From Microbulbifer agarilyticus (GTDB taxonomy: Bacteria; Pseudomonadota; Gammaproteobacteria; Pseudomonadales; Cellvibrionaceae), in assembly GCF_020171345.1 (NCBI RefSeq), contig NZ_JAIUZM010000005.1, positions 1 through 64,000 of the forward strand: 64,000 bases of DNA, in the 5' to 3' direction. Under the pieces are notes generated by a model, which saw nothing but the letters and a program-made list of their open reading frames with translations, ran no database searches and had not been told where the DNA came from. Below, piece after piece: positions 1 through 8,543 of the stretch (its first letter is position 1; each line of letters begins with the position of its first letter). A program made the translations under genes and the position numbers.

Positions 1-117
1 CCTGACGACCATAGAGTTGTGGAACCACCTGATCCCTTGCCGAACTCAGAAGTGAAACGCAACATCGCCGATGGTAGTGTGGGGATTCCCCATGTGAGAG
101 TAGGTCATCGTCAGGCT
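1..117 (+). rRNA. rrf: 5S ribosomal RNA (nearly complete)
   Basis: The segment carries the conserved 5S core: GCCGAACTCAGAAGTGAAAC at about 40-59, and CGATGGTAGTGTGGGG and GAGAGTAGGTCATCG further on. The 5' end CCTGACGACC pairs with the 3' end GTCAGG to close helix I. One or two bases of the 5' end probably lie outside the window, where the 23S gene should be. It is followed directly by a strong terminator, so this is the distal end of an rRNA operon. Confidence 0.97.
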
Positions 118-120
118 TCT

Positions 121-166
121 AAATACAAAAAAGGCCACCCCAAATGGGGTGGCCTTTTTTGTATTT
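121..166 (+). terminator. Rho-independent terminator of the rRNA operon
   Basis: A long near-perfect inverted repeat has the stem AAAGGCCACCCC / GGGGTGGCCTTT, a short AAAT loop and flanking A and T runs on both sides. It begins 4 bases after the 5S 3' end. The symmetry lets it work on both strands. Confidence 0.95.
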
Positions 167-361
167 AGGATACGATGAATTACTGCCACTACCACGCAGC
201 GCAAAGCGCTGCCATGTGACAAGCCATGCACCGCAGGTGCAAAGCTTGGGGCGCCGAAAGGCGTCGCGCAGCGATGGCGAGCGCAGCTCGACACCCAGTG
301 TAGGTCATCACCACCGCACCCCTTCCTCGCTCTAAGCCCCCTTAGATCCACACTTACTCGT

Positions 362-824
362 CTATCCACAGGATAAAATTCAGTAGCCTTCAAGAAGGTT
401 TATCCCCAATTTCCAATGGCGTTTTTTTAGCCGCCGCCGCAACCCCAATAACCACGCCGCTCCCATCGAATATCCCGTAGTTACCCACAACTCTGTCCAA
501 GGTTTCTGTGTGTAACCGTCTGTGCATAACTCGTAAAAAGCGCGATAAATCAGTCATTAACTACTGTGTCTCCAGGCGTACCACAGAAGTGACAGGCAAA
601 CTATTTGTGGGAAAAGAAAACGGACAAACTACTCCTGCGGAAGAGTTAGAAAGGCACAAATTGGTGGGGAAGATTGCGCGAGGGTTGTGGAAAAATGGCG
701 ATGAAAAAATAGCCGAAAACGCGAGCCCAGCAACCACGGGGGCCTGCGCCGCTATTCAGGAGTTATCCCCAATGCTATCCAGTATTTCTGTGCACAAAGG
801 GTAATACCCCGTCGCTGTGGATGG
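362..824. other. Non-coding region with a cluster of DnaA-box-like 9-mers
   Basis: The 167-858 interval holds no convincing gene. From 167 to 361 there are only small GC-rich hairpins. From 362 to 824 at least nine 9-mers resemble the DnaA box TTATCCACA on one strand or the other: 362-370, 400-408, 481-489, 521-529, 606-614, 686-694, 763-771, 789-797 and 816-824. Those at 521 (TGTGCATAA) and 686 (TGTGGAAAA) fit the relaxed consensus TTWTNCACA exactly; most others have one mismatch. The cluster lies between an rRNA operon and, beyond one barrel gene, replication-loader genes. It could be a DnaA-binding or titrating locus. No AT-rich unwinding element is obvious, so a full oriC is not claimed. 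Confidence 0.45.
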
Positions 825-858
825 AATATTACCGTCAGGCAGTGCGCTAGGTTCCCGC

Positions 859-1575
859 TTAGAAGATGACGCTCCAGCCCAGTGATGCGGACTCCAACTG
901 ATACTCGCCTCTTGTTGTATCGCCACCTACTTCAGGAAATAGTTCCCACTCGGCGCGGATGGTCCAGCGATCGCGCAGTCGGTAGCTCACGCCGGCACCG
1001 TAGCCCCAGTGGAAGCCACTGGCACTTTCGTTGAACTCGCCCTCCACAGGGAAGGTCACGGCCTGCAGCGAGCCATCTTGGAGCTGTACCACCGCCAGGG
1101 TATCGCCGCGCTGCAGCGAGCGTATCTGGTTAAACCAGAAGCCACCGCCTATTTTGCCGAATACGCTGACCCCGGACCCACCCACCGGTAGATGGCTGAC
1201 GAAAAAAGCATTCCCCATACGAGTCGTCACACGATCTTTTACAAACAGTTGGGGGAACTGTGGATTACTGATGGCAAAGTTTGAGGTTGCACTGGTGGTT
1301 TGTCGCAAATCGGCTTCTAGCGCGAAATAAGGGCTCCAGCGCCATCCGGCATAGAGCTTTGCACCTTCACCGCTGTCGCTGCAGTTGGAAAATGTCGCGA
1401 GTTGGTTGGAGCTATTCAGGCCGCTGACGAACGACTGTGAGTTTCCGCACACATCGTCGAGGGCCGTGCTCTGGATCGCTAGCCCGCCGTAGCGGTGAGA
1501 GTAAAAGTCTGCGTTTGCTGGGCTGCTGGCCAGCAATGAAAGGGGTACCACAAGCAGAAGGAGGAGCCTAACCAT
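859..1575 (-). CDS. Outer-membrane beta-barrel protein
   Basis: 238 residues. An N-terminal signal peptide of about 22 residues ends at SPANA-DF. The rest alternates hydrophobic and polar residues in the manner of amphipathic strands, such as YAGWRWSPYFALEADL and FHWGYGAGVSYRLRDRWTIRAEWELF, and ends in an aromatic residue (SLGWSVIF) as barrel proteins do. This fits the small OmpA/OmpW-like 8-strand barrels (OMP_b-brl type). Two cysteines near residues 43 and 65 may form a loop disulphide. It stands alone on the minus strand, downstream of the replication-loader pair. No ligand or function can be assigned. Confidence 0.8.
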   Translation of the reverse strand: MVRLLLLLVVPLSLLASSPANADFYSHRYGGLAIQSTALDDVCGNSQSFVSGLNSSNQLATFSNCSDSGEGAKLYAGWRWSPYFALEADLRQTTSATSNFAISNPQFPQLFVKDRVTTRMGNAFFVSHLPVGGSGVSVFGKIGGGFWFNQIRSLQRGDTLAVVQLQDGSLQAVTFPVEGEFNESASGFHWGYGAGVSYRLRDRWTIRAEWELFPEVGGDTTRGEYQLESASLGWSVIF

Positions 1576-1674
1576 GGCGATACCTGCTCTGGAGAATGGA
1601 AATGGTGTTTTGTAGCGTCCCGGAACTTCCTGTCGGGACTCACTGCTACGCGACGGCGCAGCAGCTAGATCACA

Positions 1675-2328
1675 TCATATTTTGAGTTGTGCGCGCAATT
1701 CCGCCAACTTCTTGGCATTTTCAGCTTTGGACAGAGGCTTGGCCGGCTGGTGCTCCAACTGAACCTGTTGCGGTGCCGGTAGGCTTTCGCCGGCGAGCAG
1801 GCGCTCACAAACCTTTTTGTAATGGCTGGCAAATACCGGGTAAGCGGAGGATTCCGGGTTATTGGCGAGGAAGAACCAGTCCGCTGCACGCCCCGCGTGG
1901 TACACCGCAGGATGGCTCCACTTCTGGTTGGCCTTGGGGCTCGGGGCGTTACAGGCCTCGCGATAGGCGGCACGCGGGTCCGGCAGGCCGTTTTCGCCTT
2001 CCGCACACAGCTGCAGCATCTTGTGCACAGTGGGCAGGTACTCACACTGCTTGACGGCACGCTTTGCGCCCGCGAGGATCTGCTCCGGTGAGAAGCCGGC
2101 GAGAGATTCCAGCCACAACCGCTTGGCTTGGTTCAGGGTCTGCACATCCTGGAAGGCCGAGTTAAATTGATTGTGATAACTCAGCTTGAGCAAACCGAAC
2201 ACCTCGTTAAGTGCCCGCTTGCGCGCTTCCAGTTCGGCGTTACCAGTTTGTGTCTGTGACGATGTCCCAGACTGATGTATCTCTGGTGCGTTGGTTGGCT
2301 GCATTCCCGGGCTCTTGTGGCTTGCCAT
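1675..2328 (-). CDS. Lambda-P-like replication protein (helicase loader)
   Basis: 217 residues. After a polar N-terminal tail of about 30 residues comes a helical core that resembles phage replication protein P: LWLESLAGFSPEQILAGAKR, then a segment ending YLPTVHKMLQLC. In phage lambda, P binds DnaB helicase and loads it at the origin; here the same role is inferred. The start at 2328 is supported by TAGGA seven bases upstream. This makes the gene overlap the end of the upstream dnaT-like gene by 89 bases in another frame, which indicates translational coupling. There is no prophage around it, so it looks like a domesticated chromosomal loader. A role in restart rather than initiation is equally possible. 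Confidence 0.75.
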   Translation of the reverse strand: MASHKSPGMQPTNAPEIHQSGTSSQTQTGNAELEARKRALNEVFGLLKLSYHNQFNSAFQDVQTLNQAKRLWLESLAGFSPEQILAGAKRAVKQCEYLPTVHKMLQLCAEGENGLPDPRAAYREACNAPSPKANQKWSHPAVYHAGRAADWFFLANNPESSAYPVFASHYKKVCERLLAGESLPAPQQVQLEHQPAKPLSKAENAKKLAELRAQLKI

Positions 2329-3580
2329 GGTGTTGTCCTATCGCGAACTTGTTGCGCTCGGCCCACTGGTGACGGGCGTGACGTACGAAGACGGAATCCC
2401 AGCTTTTGCGTGCGGCACCCTGCTCACGCCAGTAGAGGCGGAATTCCGGTACCAGGCCAAGGGCAAATTCGCGGTCAATTTCACATTGATTCAAGAGGTG
2501 GCCAAGGCAGTCACTGGTCGGTTGCCAGTTGCGAGAAATCGGCTTGGCGACCGGGTTTTTCTCGATGCCCTGGCAGTAGTACGCCCACTCGGTGCGCGCA
2601 TACTCGATAAACTGTTCTCCCCAGCGGGCACTGTGTCCACCGCGCTCGAGCCACTTGTAGATAAATTCGGGCAGTAATTCTGAAGCAAAACTGGGGTTGA
2701 TGGCCAATCGACGCAGCTGTTCCCAGGTGTTCTCACTGGGCTGCCAGTCGCGCATCATTGGCTCGGGCTTCCGCTTCTCTATAAACGGTGTGTCCTGCTT
2801 CTCCCAGTCCTCGGTTACCCAGTCGTTAAACTCGAGATCCCAGGAAATGGATTGCTTGGCGCTGTTGCGATGGTACTCCACGAAACGCTGTAAGCAGCGC
2901 TGCACAAAGGTACTGGGGACGCCCTCATCGGAGAGTTTGCGCAGGGTATCTTCCCCCGGCCGCCAGTGGTCGGGCAGGGGTTGCTTGCGACCCTGCGTTG
3001 CCCGGTAAGACTCCCACTTGGTTTTTACCAGTTTCAGGAACAGGGAACCAAAGGAGTGTCTGCTTTCGCCGCGGTCGCGCCAATAGGTCACAAACTCTGG
3101 CAACTGTTCGCGCACAAAATGTTCCGGCACGCCCAGTTGCGCGATGCGCGCCATGGTTTCGCCATCCGGTTGCCAGCTGGGGGAAATGATATTCGCCGCC
3201 CGCTGTACCGGCATGTGCGGTACCGGGGACGGAGCTGGTGACGTCTGCTGTGCTTGCGTATTGCCGCGCGCTTGTCCCGCTGGCAGCGCGAACTTCAATA
3301 CGGCACTACTGCCGTAGGGCGCGGCCCCCAACAATAGCGCGCCCTGATTGCGCAGACTCGTAGATACCCGCTGAATGTCATTGGGTTCCCAGAAAGGCAA
3401 CAGCTGCTGCAGCTGCTCACCCTCTGCGGTATACCAGTCTCGGCCAGGATGTGACTCAACCGGCAAAAATGGTATCAGGTCGGTCAAGGCGCCAAGTAGC
3501 ACCGCCTCCTCCAGGCCGAGCGTGGCGGCCAGAGTGGGGGATACTACAAGGGGACGTTCCGGAAGCAGGGGGTGTTTCAT
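2240..3580 (-). CDS. DnaT-like protein with four tandem DnaT domains
   Basis: 446 residues. Residues about 10-95 look like a winged-helix initiator domain (LAATLGLEEAVLLGALTDLI). Four repeats of about 58 residues follow at roughly 134-192, 204-262, 277-335 and 350-408. Each starts with W-[QR]-P-x(2)-[DE]-x-L/M, has a central F-x(4)-L-P-E-F-x-x-Y-W-type helix, and ends with a W in a basic helix. This is the pattern of the DnaT single-strand-binding domain. E. coli DnaT (179 residues) has one copy and works with PriA/PriB to bring DnaB/DnaC to stalled forks. The following gene is a lambda-P-like loader, so the two probably act together. Repeat 2 is the most divergent. The fourfold repeat is unusual for the family. 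Confidence 0.8.
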   Translation of the reverse strand: MKHPLLPERPLVVSPTLAATLGLEEAVLLGALTDLIPFLPVESHPGRDWYTAEGEQLQQLLPFWEPNDIQRVSTSLRNQGALLLGAAPYGSSAVLKFALPAGQARGNTQAQQTSPAPSPVPHMPVQRAANIISPSWQPDGETMARIAQLGVPEHFVREQLPEFVTYWRDRGESRHSFGSLFLKLVKTKWESYRATQGRKQPLPDHWRPGEDTLRKLSDEGVPSTFVQRCLQRFVEYHRNSAKQSISWDLEFNDWVTEDWEKQDTPFIEKRKPEPMMRDWQPSENTWEQLRRLAINPSFASELLPEFIYKWLERGGHSARWGEQFIEYARTEWAYYCQGIEKNPVAKPISRNWQPTSDCLGHLLNQCEIDREFALGLVPEFRLYWREQGAARKSWDSVFVRHARHQWAERNKFAIGQHHGKPQEPGNAANQRTRDTSVWDIVTDTNW

Positions 3581-3705
3581 TCCGCGATGATACCACCCCG
3601 GGTCAAGTCACCGGGAGTAGAATTAGGTGTCTGTTTGGTCGGTCTACCGCCATCTACTTGGCGCCATTTCTCGCTTGCAGCAAGCGACCCGAGTGGGTCT
3701 TGCGG

Positions 3706-4395
3706 TTACGCCTGCTGCGATATTCGATAGGCGCAGCGACGTGCGCCATCCAGCAGATACTCGCAGCGCTCTACTTTTGCCGTAGGCAGGCATTGCCGAA
3801 AGATTTCCAGCTCTGAACGGCAGAAGCCCTGGCACTCTCGGGCGGCGGCACAGATTGGACAGTGGTTTTCTAACAGCAACCACACCCCGCGCTTTTCCTG
3901 TACCGCTTCGGCCATATATCCCTCCCGGCTACGGATTTCCGCGAGTTTATTTATCCGTGCGCCGAGGCTTTTACAGCTGGCCAGGGCCGACCCATATTCG
4001 GTCAGGGATTCCTTTTCACGCTGGTCGATCAAGGCATTTAGGCCCTGCTCACCAAAAATTTCCCGAACGTTGTCGATCAGTTTGACGGTCAGATCGCTGT
4101 GGCGATCGGGAAACCGCTGGTGAGCCTTTTCGGTCAATTCCCAGAAACTGGTGGGGCGGCCAACTTTCTCTGCCTTGTCAAAGCGCGCAAGTAGCTCATC
4201 CTTTGCCATACGATTCAGATGCTGGCGCGCACCGACCACTGAAATTTTCAGGTGCTCGGCGATTGTCGTCGCGGACTGGGCGCCGCGAGTCTTGAGAAAA
4301 TAGAGGATTTGCTCGCGAGAATCCCCGGTGCTATCCGCAGCTTTCCCGGTGGTTTGGGCGGTAGTTTCCGCGGTCTTGGACTCAGAAATATTCAA
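3706..4395 (-). CDS. HTH transcriptional regulator with C-terminal cysteine cluster (COG2345/SufR type)
   Basis: 229 residues. Residues about 25-95 form a winged helix (ILYFLKTRGAQSATTIAEHL... GARQHLNRMAKDEL... KVGRPTSFWELT). The GRP-x-x-x-W-x-LT wing is typical of COG2345 regulators such as SufR. The C-terminal part holds CPICAAARECQGFC and later CEYLLDGARRC, spacing like that of the Fe-S-binding members. This suggests redox or metal sensing, which is inference. The start is a TTG that overlaps the stop of the upstream MFS gene (TTGA), with AAGGGGA just before it, so the two genes form one translationally coupled operon. The regulator may control the transporter. Confidence 0.75.
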   Translation of the reverse strand: MNISESKTAETTAQTTGKAADSTGDSREQILYFLKTRGAQSATTIAEHLKISVVGARQHLNRMAKDELLARFDKAEKVGRPTSFWELTEKAHQRFPDRHSDLTVKLIDNVREIFGEQGLNALIDQREKESLTEYGSALASCKSLGARINKLAEIRSREGYMAEAVQEKRGVWLLLENHCPICAAARECQGFCRSELEIFRQCLPTAKVERCEYLLDGARRCAYRISQQA

Positions 4396-5621
4396 CGAGG
4401 GATCCCCTTCGCCGGCCAGTTATACGATGCGCGATGAAGTGCTGCGAACCAGATGGCACTAGCAAGGCATAAGGCGCCGCCGAGTACCAGGGTCCATTGG
4501 CTCCCCAGTAGTGCAAGCACACTGCCGAGCAGCGCAATGATGGTATTGGTCAGGCAAAAGTTTGCGGTCAGCAGACCCATCACTTTGCCCTGGCCGTACT
4601 GCTCAAAACGCTCGGACATAATTGCCGGGAAGACGCCATTCACGGTGGCGATACTGGCACCAATCAACGCGAACATCACAATTGCGCCCTGGCTGTTTGT
4701 GAGAGGCAGTAACGCCAGCAGAACACCCAGTAACAATGCGCCGTTAAATACCACGGGATTCGCGCCTAAGCGTTTCTTCAATGGCGGTACCGCCAACGCA
4801 CTCATGGTAATCATTACCGAGGTAGCGACGACGGTATTCCACGCGATGTCGTGCGGCGCGTAACTAAACTTCTCCACCAGCCAAAACGGATAAAATTCGT
4901 AAAAGGCGTTTACCCCAAGACAGAACAGCAGGTTAAACAGCGCCAGAGCGCGAATCGACGGCTCTCGCCACAGGGTCAGCGAGTTTTCCGAGCGAACAAG
5001 TTGCAGCAGATTACCGCTTGCGCGCGCGGACGGCTTGTCCTTGGGTAAAAACAACTGCGACAGTAGAGCGCAGGCAATCACTGCCGCCGCACCGGCCCAA
5101 AACACCACGGCGGCTCCAAATACCGCCAAATAGCCACCACTCAGCGGCCCGAGTAGCCAGCCGGCATAGGCGCAGGACATTGCCAGTGACAAAGCGCGGG
5201 TGCGGTCGATAACTGGATGGAGGTCTGCAGCCATGGCACGGGCAATGGCGATGTTGCCCTCACACAAGCCGGTGACAAAGCGCGCGGCGATGAACAGCAT
5301 AAAGTTTTGCCAGCTCAGTGCGAGTGCAGCCAATACGTAGCCCGCAGCTGCCAGAATCAAGGTGAGTACGAGAGTGCGGCGACGCCCAAACTGGTCGGAC
5401 AGCGCGCCCAAAACGCTGCTGCCGATCAACAGGCCGATGGGAAATACGGCCAGTGCGACACCGAGTAGCAGTTTTGGTGGCAGCCCCATAAAGTGGGTTA
5501 ACTCAGTAGCCGGCCCATCGAGAAACAGTGGCGCGAGTACCGGGTACGGGAGCGCGATACCGGCGGAGCCGATCAGGGTGACCAGCATCACGGTGATCAG
5601 CGTGGTCTTTGCGTTGTTCAT
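4392..5621 (-). CDS. Major facilitator superfamily transporter
   Basis: 409 residues from the ATG at 5621. An in-frame extension to 5738 is possible, but it adds a charged 39-residue leader without family likeness and is rejected. About twelve hydrophobic segments are visible. The loop between helices 2 and 3 carries the MFS motif A as GALSDQFGRRRTL, as in drug:H+ antiporters. Substrate is unknown. It ends in a 4-base overlap with the cysteine-cluster regulator gene. It is divergent from the copper ATPase gene 214 bases away, but no sequence feature ties it to copper. Confidence 0.85.
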   Translation of the reverse strand: MNNAKTTLITVMLVTLIGSAGIALPYPVLAPLFLDGPATELTHFMGLPPKLLLGVALAVFPIGLLIGSSVLGALSDQFGRRRTLVLTLILAAAGYVLAALALSWQNFMLFIAARFVTGLCEGNIAIARAMAADLHPVIDRTRALSLAMSCAYAGWLLGPLSGGYLAVFGAAVVFWAGAAAVIACALLSQLFLPKDKPSARASGNLLQLVRSENSLTLWREPSIRALALFNLLFCLGVNAFYEFYPFWLVEKFSYAPHDIAWNTVVATSVMITMSALAVPPLKKRLGANPVVFNGALLLGVLLALLPLTNSQGAIVMFALIGASIATVNGVFPAIMSERFEQYGQGKVMGLLTANFCLTNTIIALLGSVLALLGSQWTLVLGGALCLASAIWFAALHRASYNWPAKGIPR

Positions 5622-5747
5622 GGATGCCCAAAATAAATAACGAATTTGTTTTTTATTAAGGTAGCAGCTTTCGCCAATAAAATAAGTATATGCTTTTTTA
5701 TTGTGGTGATAGCGCCGCTCAATATGGTCGGTGTACACGTGCCTGAC

Positions 5748-5778
5748 TTGCCCTTCCCCGGGGGGAAGCTTTTAGTAT
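5748..5778 (+). promoter_or_regulatory. CueR/MerR-type copper-responsive promoter of the copper ATPase gene
   Basis: The -35 TTGCCC (5748-5753) and -10 TAGTAT (5773-5778) are separated by 19 bases, the over-long spacer typical of MerR-family promoters. The spacer region contains the dyad CTTCCCC-GG-GGGGAAG, which matches the known CueR operator pattern (CTTCCCC...GGAAG). It lies 58 bases upstream of the ATPase start. No cueR gene is present in the window, so the regulator must be encoded elsewhere. Confidence 0.85.
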
Positions 5779-5835
5779 GCCCAGCTACATTGATTAACAG
5801 ATCGACGATTAAGAGATCGACACAGGGAGAAACGC

Positions 5836-8151
5836 GTGGGAATCACGAAGGATGGCGCCCCGGCAAACAAGACGGCTGCCGCGTCCCAGACATTCCAGCT
5901 ACACGGTGTGAGCTGCGCCGGGTGTGTGCGCAAGATAGAAAAAGCACTGGAAGGCGTTACTGGAGTAGACGAAGCCCGCGTAAACCTGGCTGATAAAACT
6001 CTGGTGATACAGGGCAGCGCCGAAACGGGTGCCTGTGTCCGTGCCGTGGAATCCGCCGGTTACGGTGCCGAGCCGGTCCAGGCTAGTGCCAGAGCGCTGC
6101 GCGAACAACAGCGCGAGGAGGAGCAGCACCACTATCACCATCTGCTGTGGCGGGCCGCGATTGCGCTGGGGCTCGGTATCCCGCTGATGGTATGGGGGCT
6201 GGTCACCGGTGAGATGGGTGTGAACAACACTTTTCAGCAATTTGCCTGGGGCAGCGTGGGTCTGGTCACACTGGCTGTACTGGTGTTTTGTGGCGGCCAT
6301 TTCTATACGGGCGCCTGGCAGGCATTTCGTCATCATTCCGCCACCATGGACACCCTCGTTGCACTGGGTACCGGCACCGCCTGGCTATTTTCCATGTTGG
6401 TTGTACTGCTGCCACAGGTATTGCCGGAGAGCGCGCGGCACGTGTATTTCGAGGCCAGCGCAATGATCATTGGCCTGATCAACTTGGGGCAGGCGCTGGA
6501 AGTACGCGCGCGCGGGCGCACCGGCGCGGCCGTGGAAAAACTGCTGCAGCTGCAAGACAGCAGTGCCCGGGTACTGCGCGATGGCGCAGAGCTGGACATT
6601 CCTATCGAGCAGGTGCGCGTGGGCGACCAACTGCGCGTACGCCCCGGGGAAAAAATTTCCGTTGATGGGCGTGTGGTCGATGGCAGCAGCCTGGTGGACG
6701 AATCCATGCTCACCGGTGAACCGGTCCCGGTGAAAAAATCTGCGGGCGACCTGCTGACCGCCGGCACCCTGAATAAGAACGGCAGCCTGCTGTTTGCGGC
6801 GGAAAAAGTCGGCGCCGATACCCGTTTGGCACAAATCATTCAGATGGTAAAAAACGCCCAGAGCTCTCGGGTGCCCATTGCGCGTCTCGCGGACATTATT
6901 TCTGCGATCTTTGTGCCTGCGGTAATGATCATCGCCGTTGTCGCCGCGTTGGTCTGGTTCAATTGGGGGCCAGACCCGAAAGTAGCGCACATGCTGGTGG
7001 TACTGACCTCGGTACTGATTATTGCCTGCCCCTGTGCTCTCGGCTTGGCCACGCCCATGTCGGTGATGGTGGGGGTGGGCAAGGGCGCGGAAAACGGCGT
7101 ACTGGTACGCAACGGCAAAGCGCTGCAGCAGGCCACGGATCTAAACGCATTGTTGGTGGACAAAACCGGAACGCTTACCGAAGGCGCGCCAAAGCTGACC
7201 GATATCGCAAGCAATGGCGATGCCGATGCGCTTCTGCAAAAGCTGGCGAGTTTGGAGAGTCACTCCGAGCACCCGCTGGGGGAGGCGATTGTCACTGCGG
7301 CAAAACAAAAGCCGCTTTCTTTGAGCCCGGTTGCTGACTTTGAGGCAATCACGGCTCACGGTGTAAAAGGAAATGTGGACGGTGCCACTATTCTGCTCGG
7401 CAACAGCAAGCTGATGCAGCGCGAAGGCGTGGCGATCGGCGAGTGGCAACAGAAATCCGACGCCCTCTCCAGGCAGGGCAAGACCGCGATGTACACAGCG
7501 GTAGACGGCGAGCTTACCGGCGTGATCGCGGTGGCCGACCCAATTCGGGAAGATGCGGCTGCGGCGGTACAACGCCTCAAGCAACTGGGGCTGCGCATAG
7601 AGATGCTCACCGGTGACAATGCCGCTACCGCCAACGCCGTTGCCAAACAGCTGGGTATTGAACATGTGCATGCGGAGTTGTTGCCGGAAGACAAGGAAAA
7701 GATTGTCGTTGCGCAGCAAAAAGAAGGTGCCAAGGTGGGTATGGCGGGCGATGGCATTAACGATGCCCCGGCGCTGGCGCGCGCCGATGTGGGCTTTGCC
7801 ATTGGTGCCGGTACCGATGTGGCCATCGAGTCGGCGGATATCACGCTGATGCGCTCTTCGCTGCACGGTGTCGCCGACGCGGTGGAGTTATCTCGCGCAA
7901 CTCTACGCAACATTAAACAGAATTTGTTCGGCGCGTTTATCTATAACACGCTGGGTATTCCTATTGCCGCAGGCGTACTTTATCCGGTAACCGGTATGTT
8001 ATTGAGCCCGGTAATTGCTGGTGCGGCGATGGCTTTCTCTTCGGTGACCGTGGTAACGAATGCCAATCGACTGCGCCTGTTTAAGCCAACGCGAGTTGCT
8101 GCAGGACAGGTTGAACACACGAATAATTCCATCGGCGGGGGAGATAGCTAA
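5836..8151 (+). CDS. copA: Cu(I)-translocating P1B-type ATPase
   Basis: 771 residues, GTG start with AGGGAGA seven bases upstream. One N-terminal heavy-metal-associated domain carries GVSCAGC (Cys27, Cys30). Eight membrane helices are expected; the sixth carries the [11 protein letters not shown] metal-site motif (CPC at 398-400). DKTGT gives the phosphorylated Asp442; SEHPLGEAI is the P1B HP motif; TGDN and [10 protein letters not shown] complete the ATPase core. The last helix carries the MAFSSVTVV MxxSS motif of Cu+ pumps. The protein exports cytoplasmic Cu(I) to the periplasm. Its stop overlaps the next ATG (TAATG), coupling it to the cupredoxin gene. A CueR-type promoter precedes it. Only one HMA domain is present; many homologues have two. 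Confidence 0.97.
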   Translation: MGITKDGAPANKTAAASQTFQLHGVSCAGCVRKIEKALEGVTGVDEARVNLADKTLVIQGSAETGACVRAVESAGYGAEPVQASARALREQQREEEQHHYHHLLWRAAIALGLGIPLMVWGLVTGEMGVNNTFQQFAWGSVGLVTLAVLVFCGGHFYTGAWQAFRHHSATMDTLVALGTGTAWLFSMLVVLLPQVLPESARHVYFEASAMIIGLINLGQALEVRARGRTGAAVEKLLQLQDSSARVLRDGAELDIPIEQVRVGDQLRVRPGEKISVDGRVVDGSSLVDESMLTGEPVPVKKSAGDLLTAGTLNKNGSLLFAAEKVGADTRLAQIIQMVKNAQSSRVPIARLADIISAIFVPAVMIIAVVAALVWFNWGPDPKVAHMLVVLTSVLIIACPCALGLATPMSVMVGVGKGAENGVLVRNGKALQQATDLNALLVDKTGTLTEGAPKLTDIASNGDADALLQKLASLESHSEHPLGEAIVTAAKQKPLSLSPVADFEAITAHGVKGNVDGATILLGNSKLMQREGVAIGEWQQKSDALSRQGKTAMYTAVDGELTGVIAVADPIREDAAAAVQRLKQLGLRIEMLTGDNAATANAVAKQLGIEHVHAELLPEDKEKIVVAQQKEGAKVGMAGDGINDAPALARADVGFAIGAGTDVAIESADITLMRSSLHGVADAVELSRATLRNIKQNLFGAFIYNTLGIPIAAGVLYPVTGMLLSPVIAGAAMAFSSVTVVTNANRLRLFKPTRVAAGQVEHTNNSIGGGDS

Positions 8152-8519
8152 TGGCAACGTTGCTGATTAACTTGCTAGGGCTGATCGCCATTGCGGCAAT
8201 CGTATGGTGGTTCTGGATTGCCCCAAGAAAACAACGTTCGGCCTCTATCGGCGCGGATGCGCAGATGCAGGTGCTGGTCAAGGATGGGGTCTATTCACCG
8301 GACCGTATCCGGGTGCCGGCGAATGAGAAAACCGTGCTGCATTTTTTGCGTGAGGACCCTAGTCCCTGCGCGGAATGGGTGCTGTTCCCCGACCTCGAGG
8401 TGAGCGCACAACTGGGGGTGGATCAGTTAACCGAGATAGTCGTGCACCCCAAACAAGCCGGGGAATATCCATTCCACTGCCAGATGCAAATGTATCGCGG
8501 CACACTCATTGTTGAGTGA
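8151..8519 (+). CDS. Membrane-anchored cupredoxin-domain protein
   Basis: 122 residues. One N-terminal helix (about 2-24, LLINLLGLIAIAAIVWWFWI) anchors a soluble domain of the Cupredoxin_1 type, exposed to the periplasm. Likely copper ligands are the Cys in PSPCAEW, and the His, Cys and Met residues in YPFHCQMQM near the C-terminus, matching a type-1-like His/Cys/Met set. It overlaps the end of the copper ATPase gene by one base and must be co-transcribed. A role in receiving or buffering Cu(I) leaving the pump is inferred. Similar small cupredoxin genes accompany P-type copper pumps in other proteobacteria. Confidence 0.85.
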   Translation: MATLLINLLGLIAIAAIVWWFWIAPRKQRSASIGADAQMQVLVKDGVYSPDRIRVPANEKTVLHFLREDPSPCAEWVLFPDLEVSAQLGVDQLTEIVVHPKQAGEYPFHCQMQMYRGTLIVE

Positions 8520-8543
8520 GCCGCGAACTCGACGCAAATGGCG

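Noticed and set aside
508-804. 98-codon plus-strand frame between the 5S terminator and the barrel gene
   Set aside because: No ribosome-binding site, no domain pattern, and it overlaps the DnaA-box-like cluster; the codons look non-coding.
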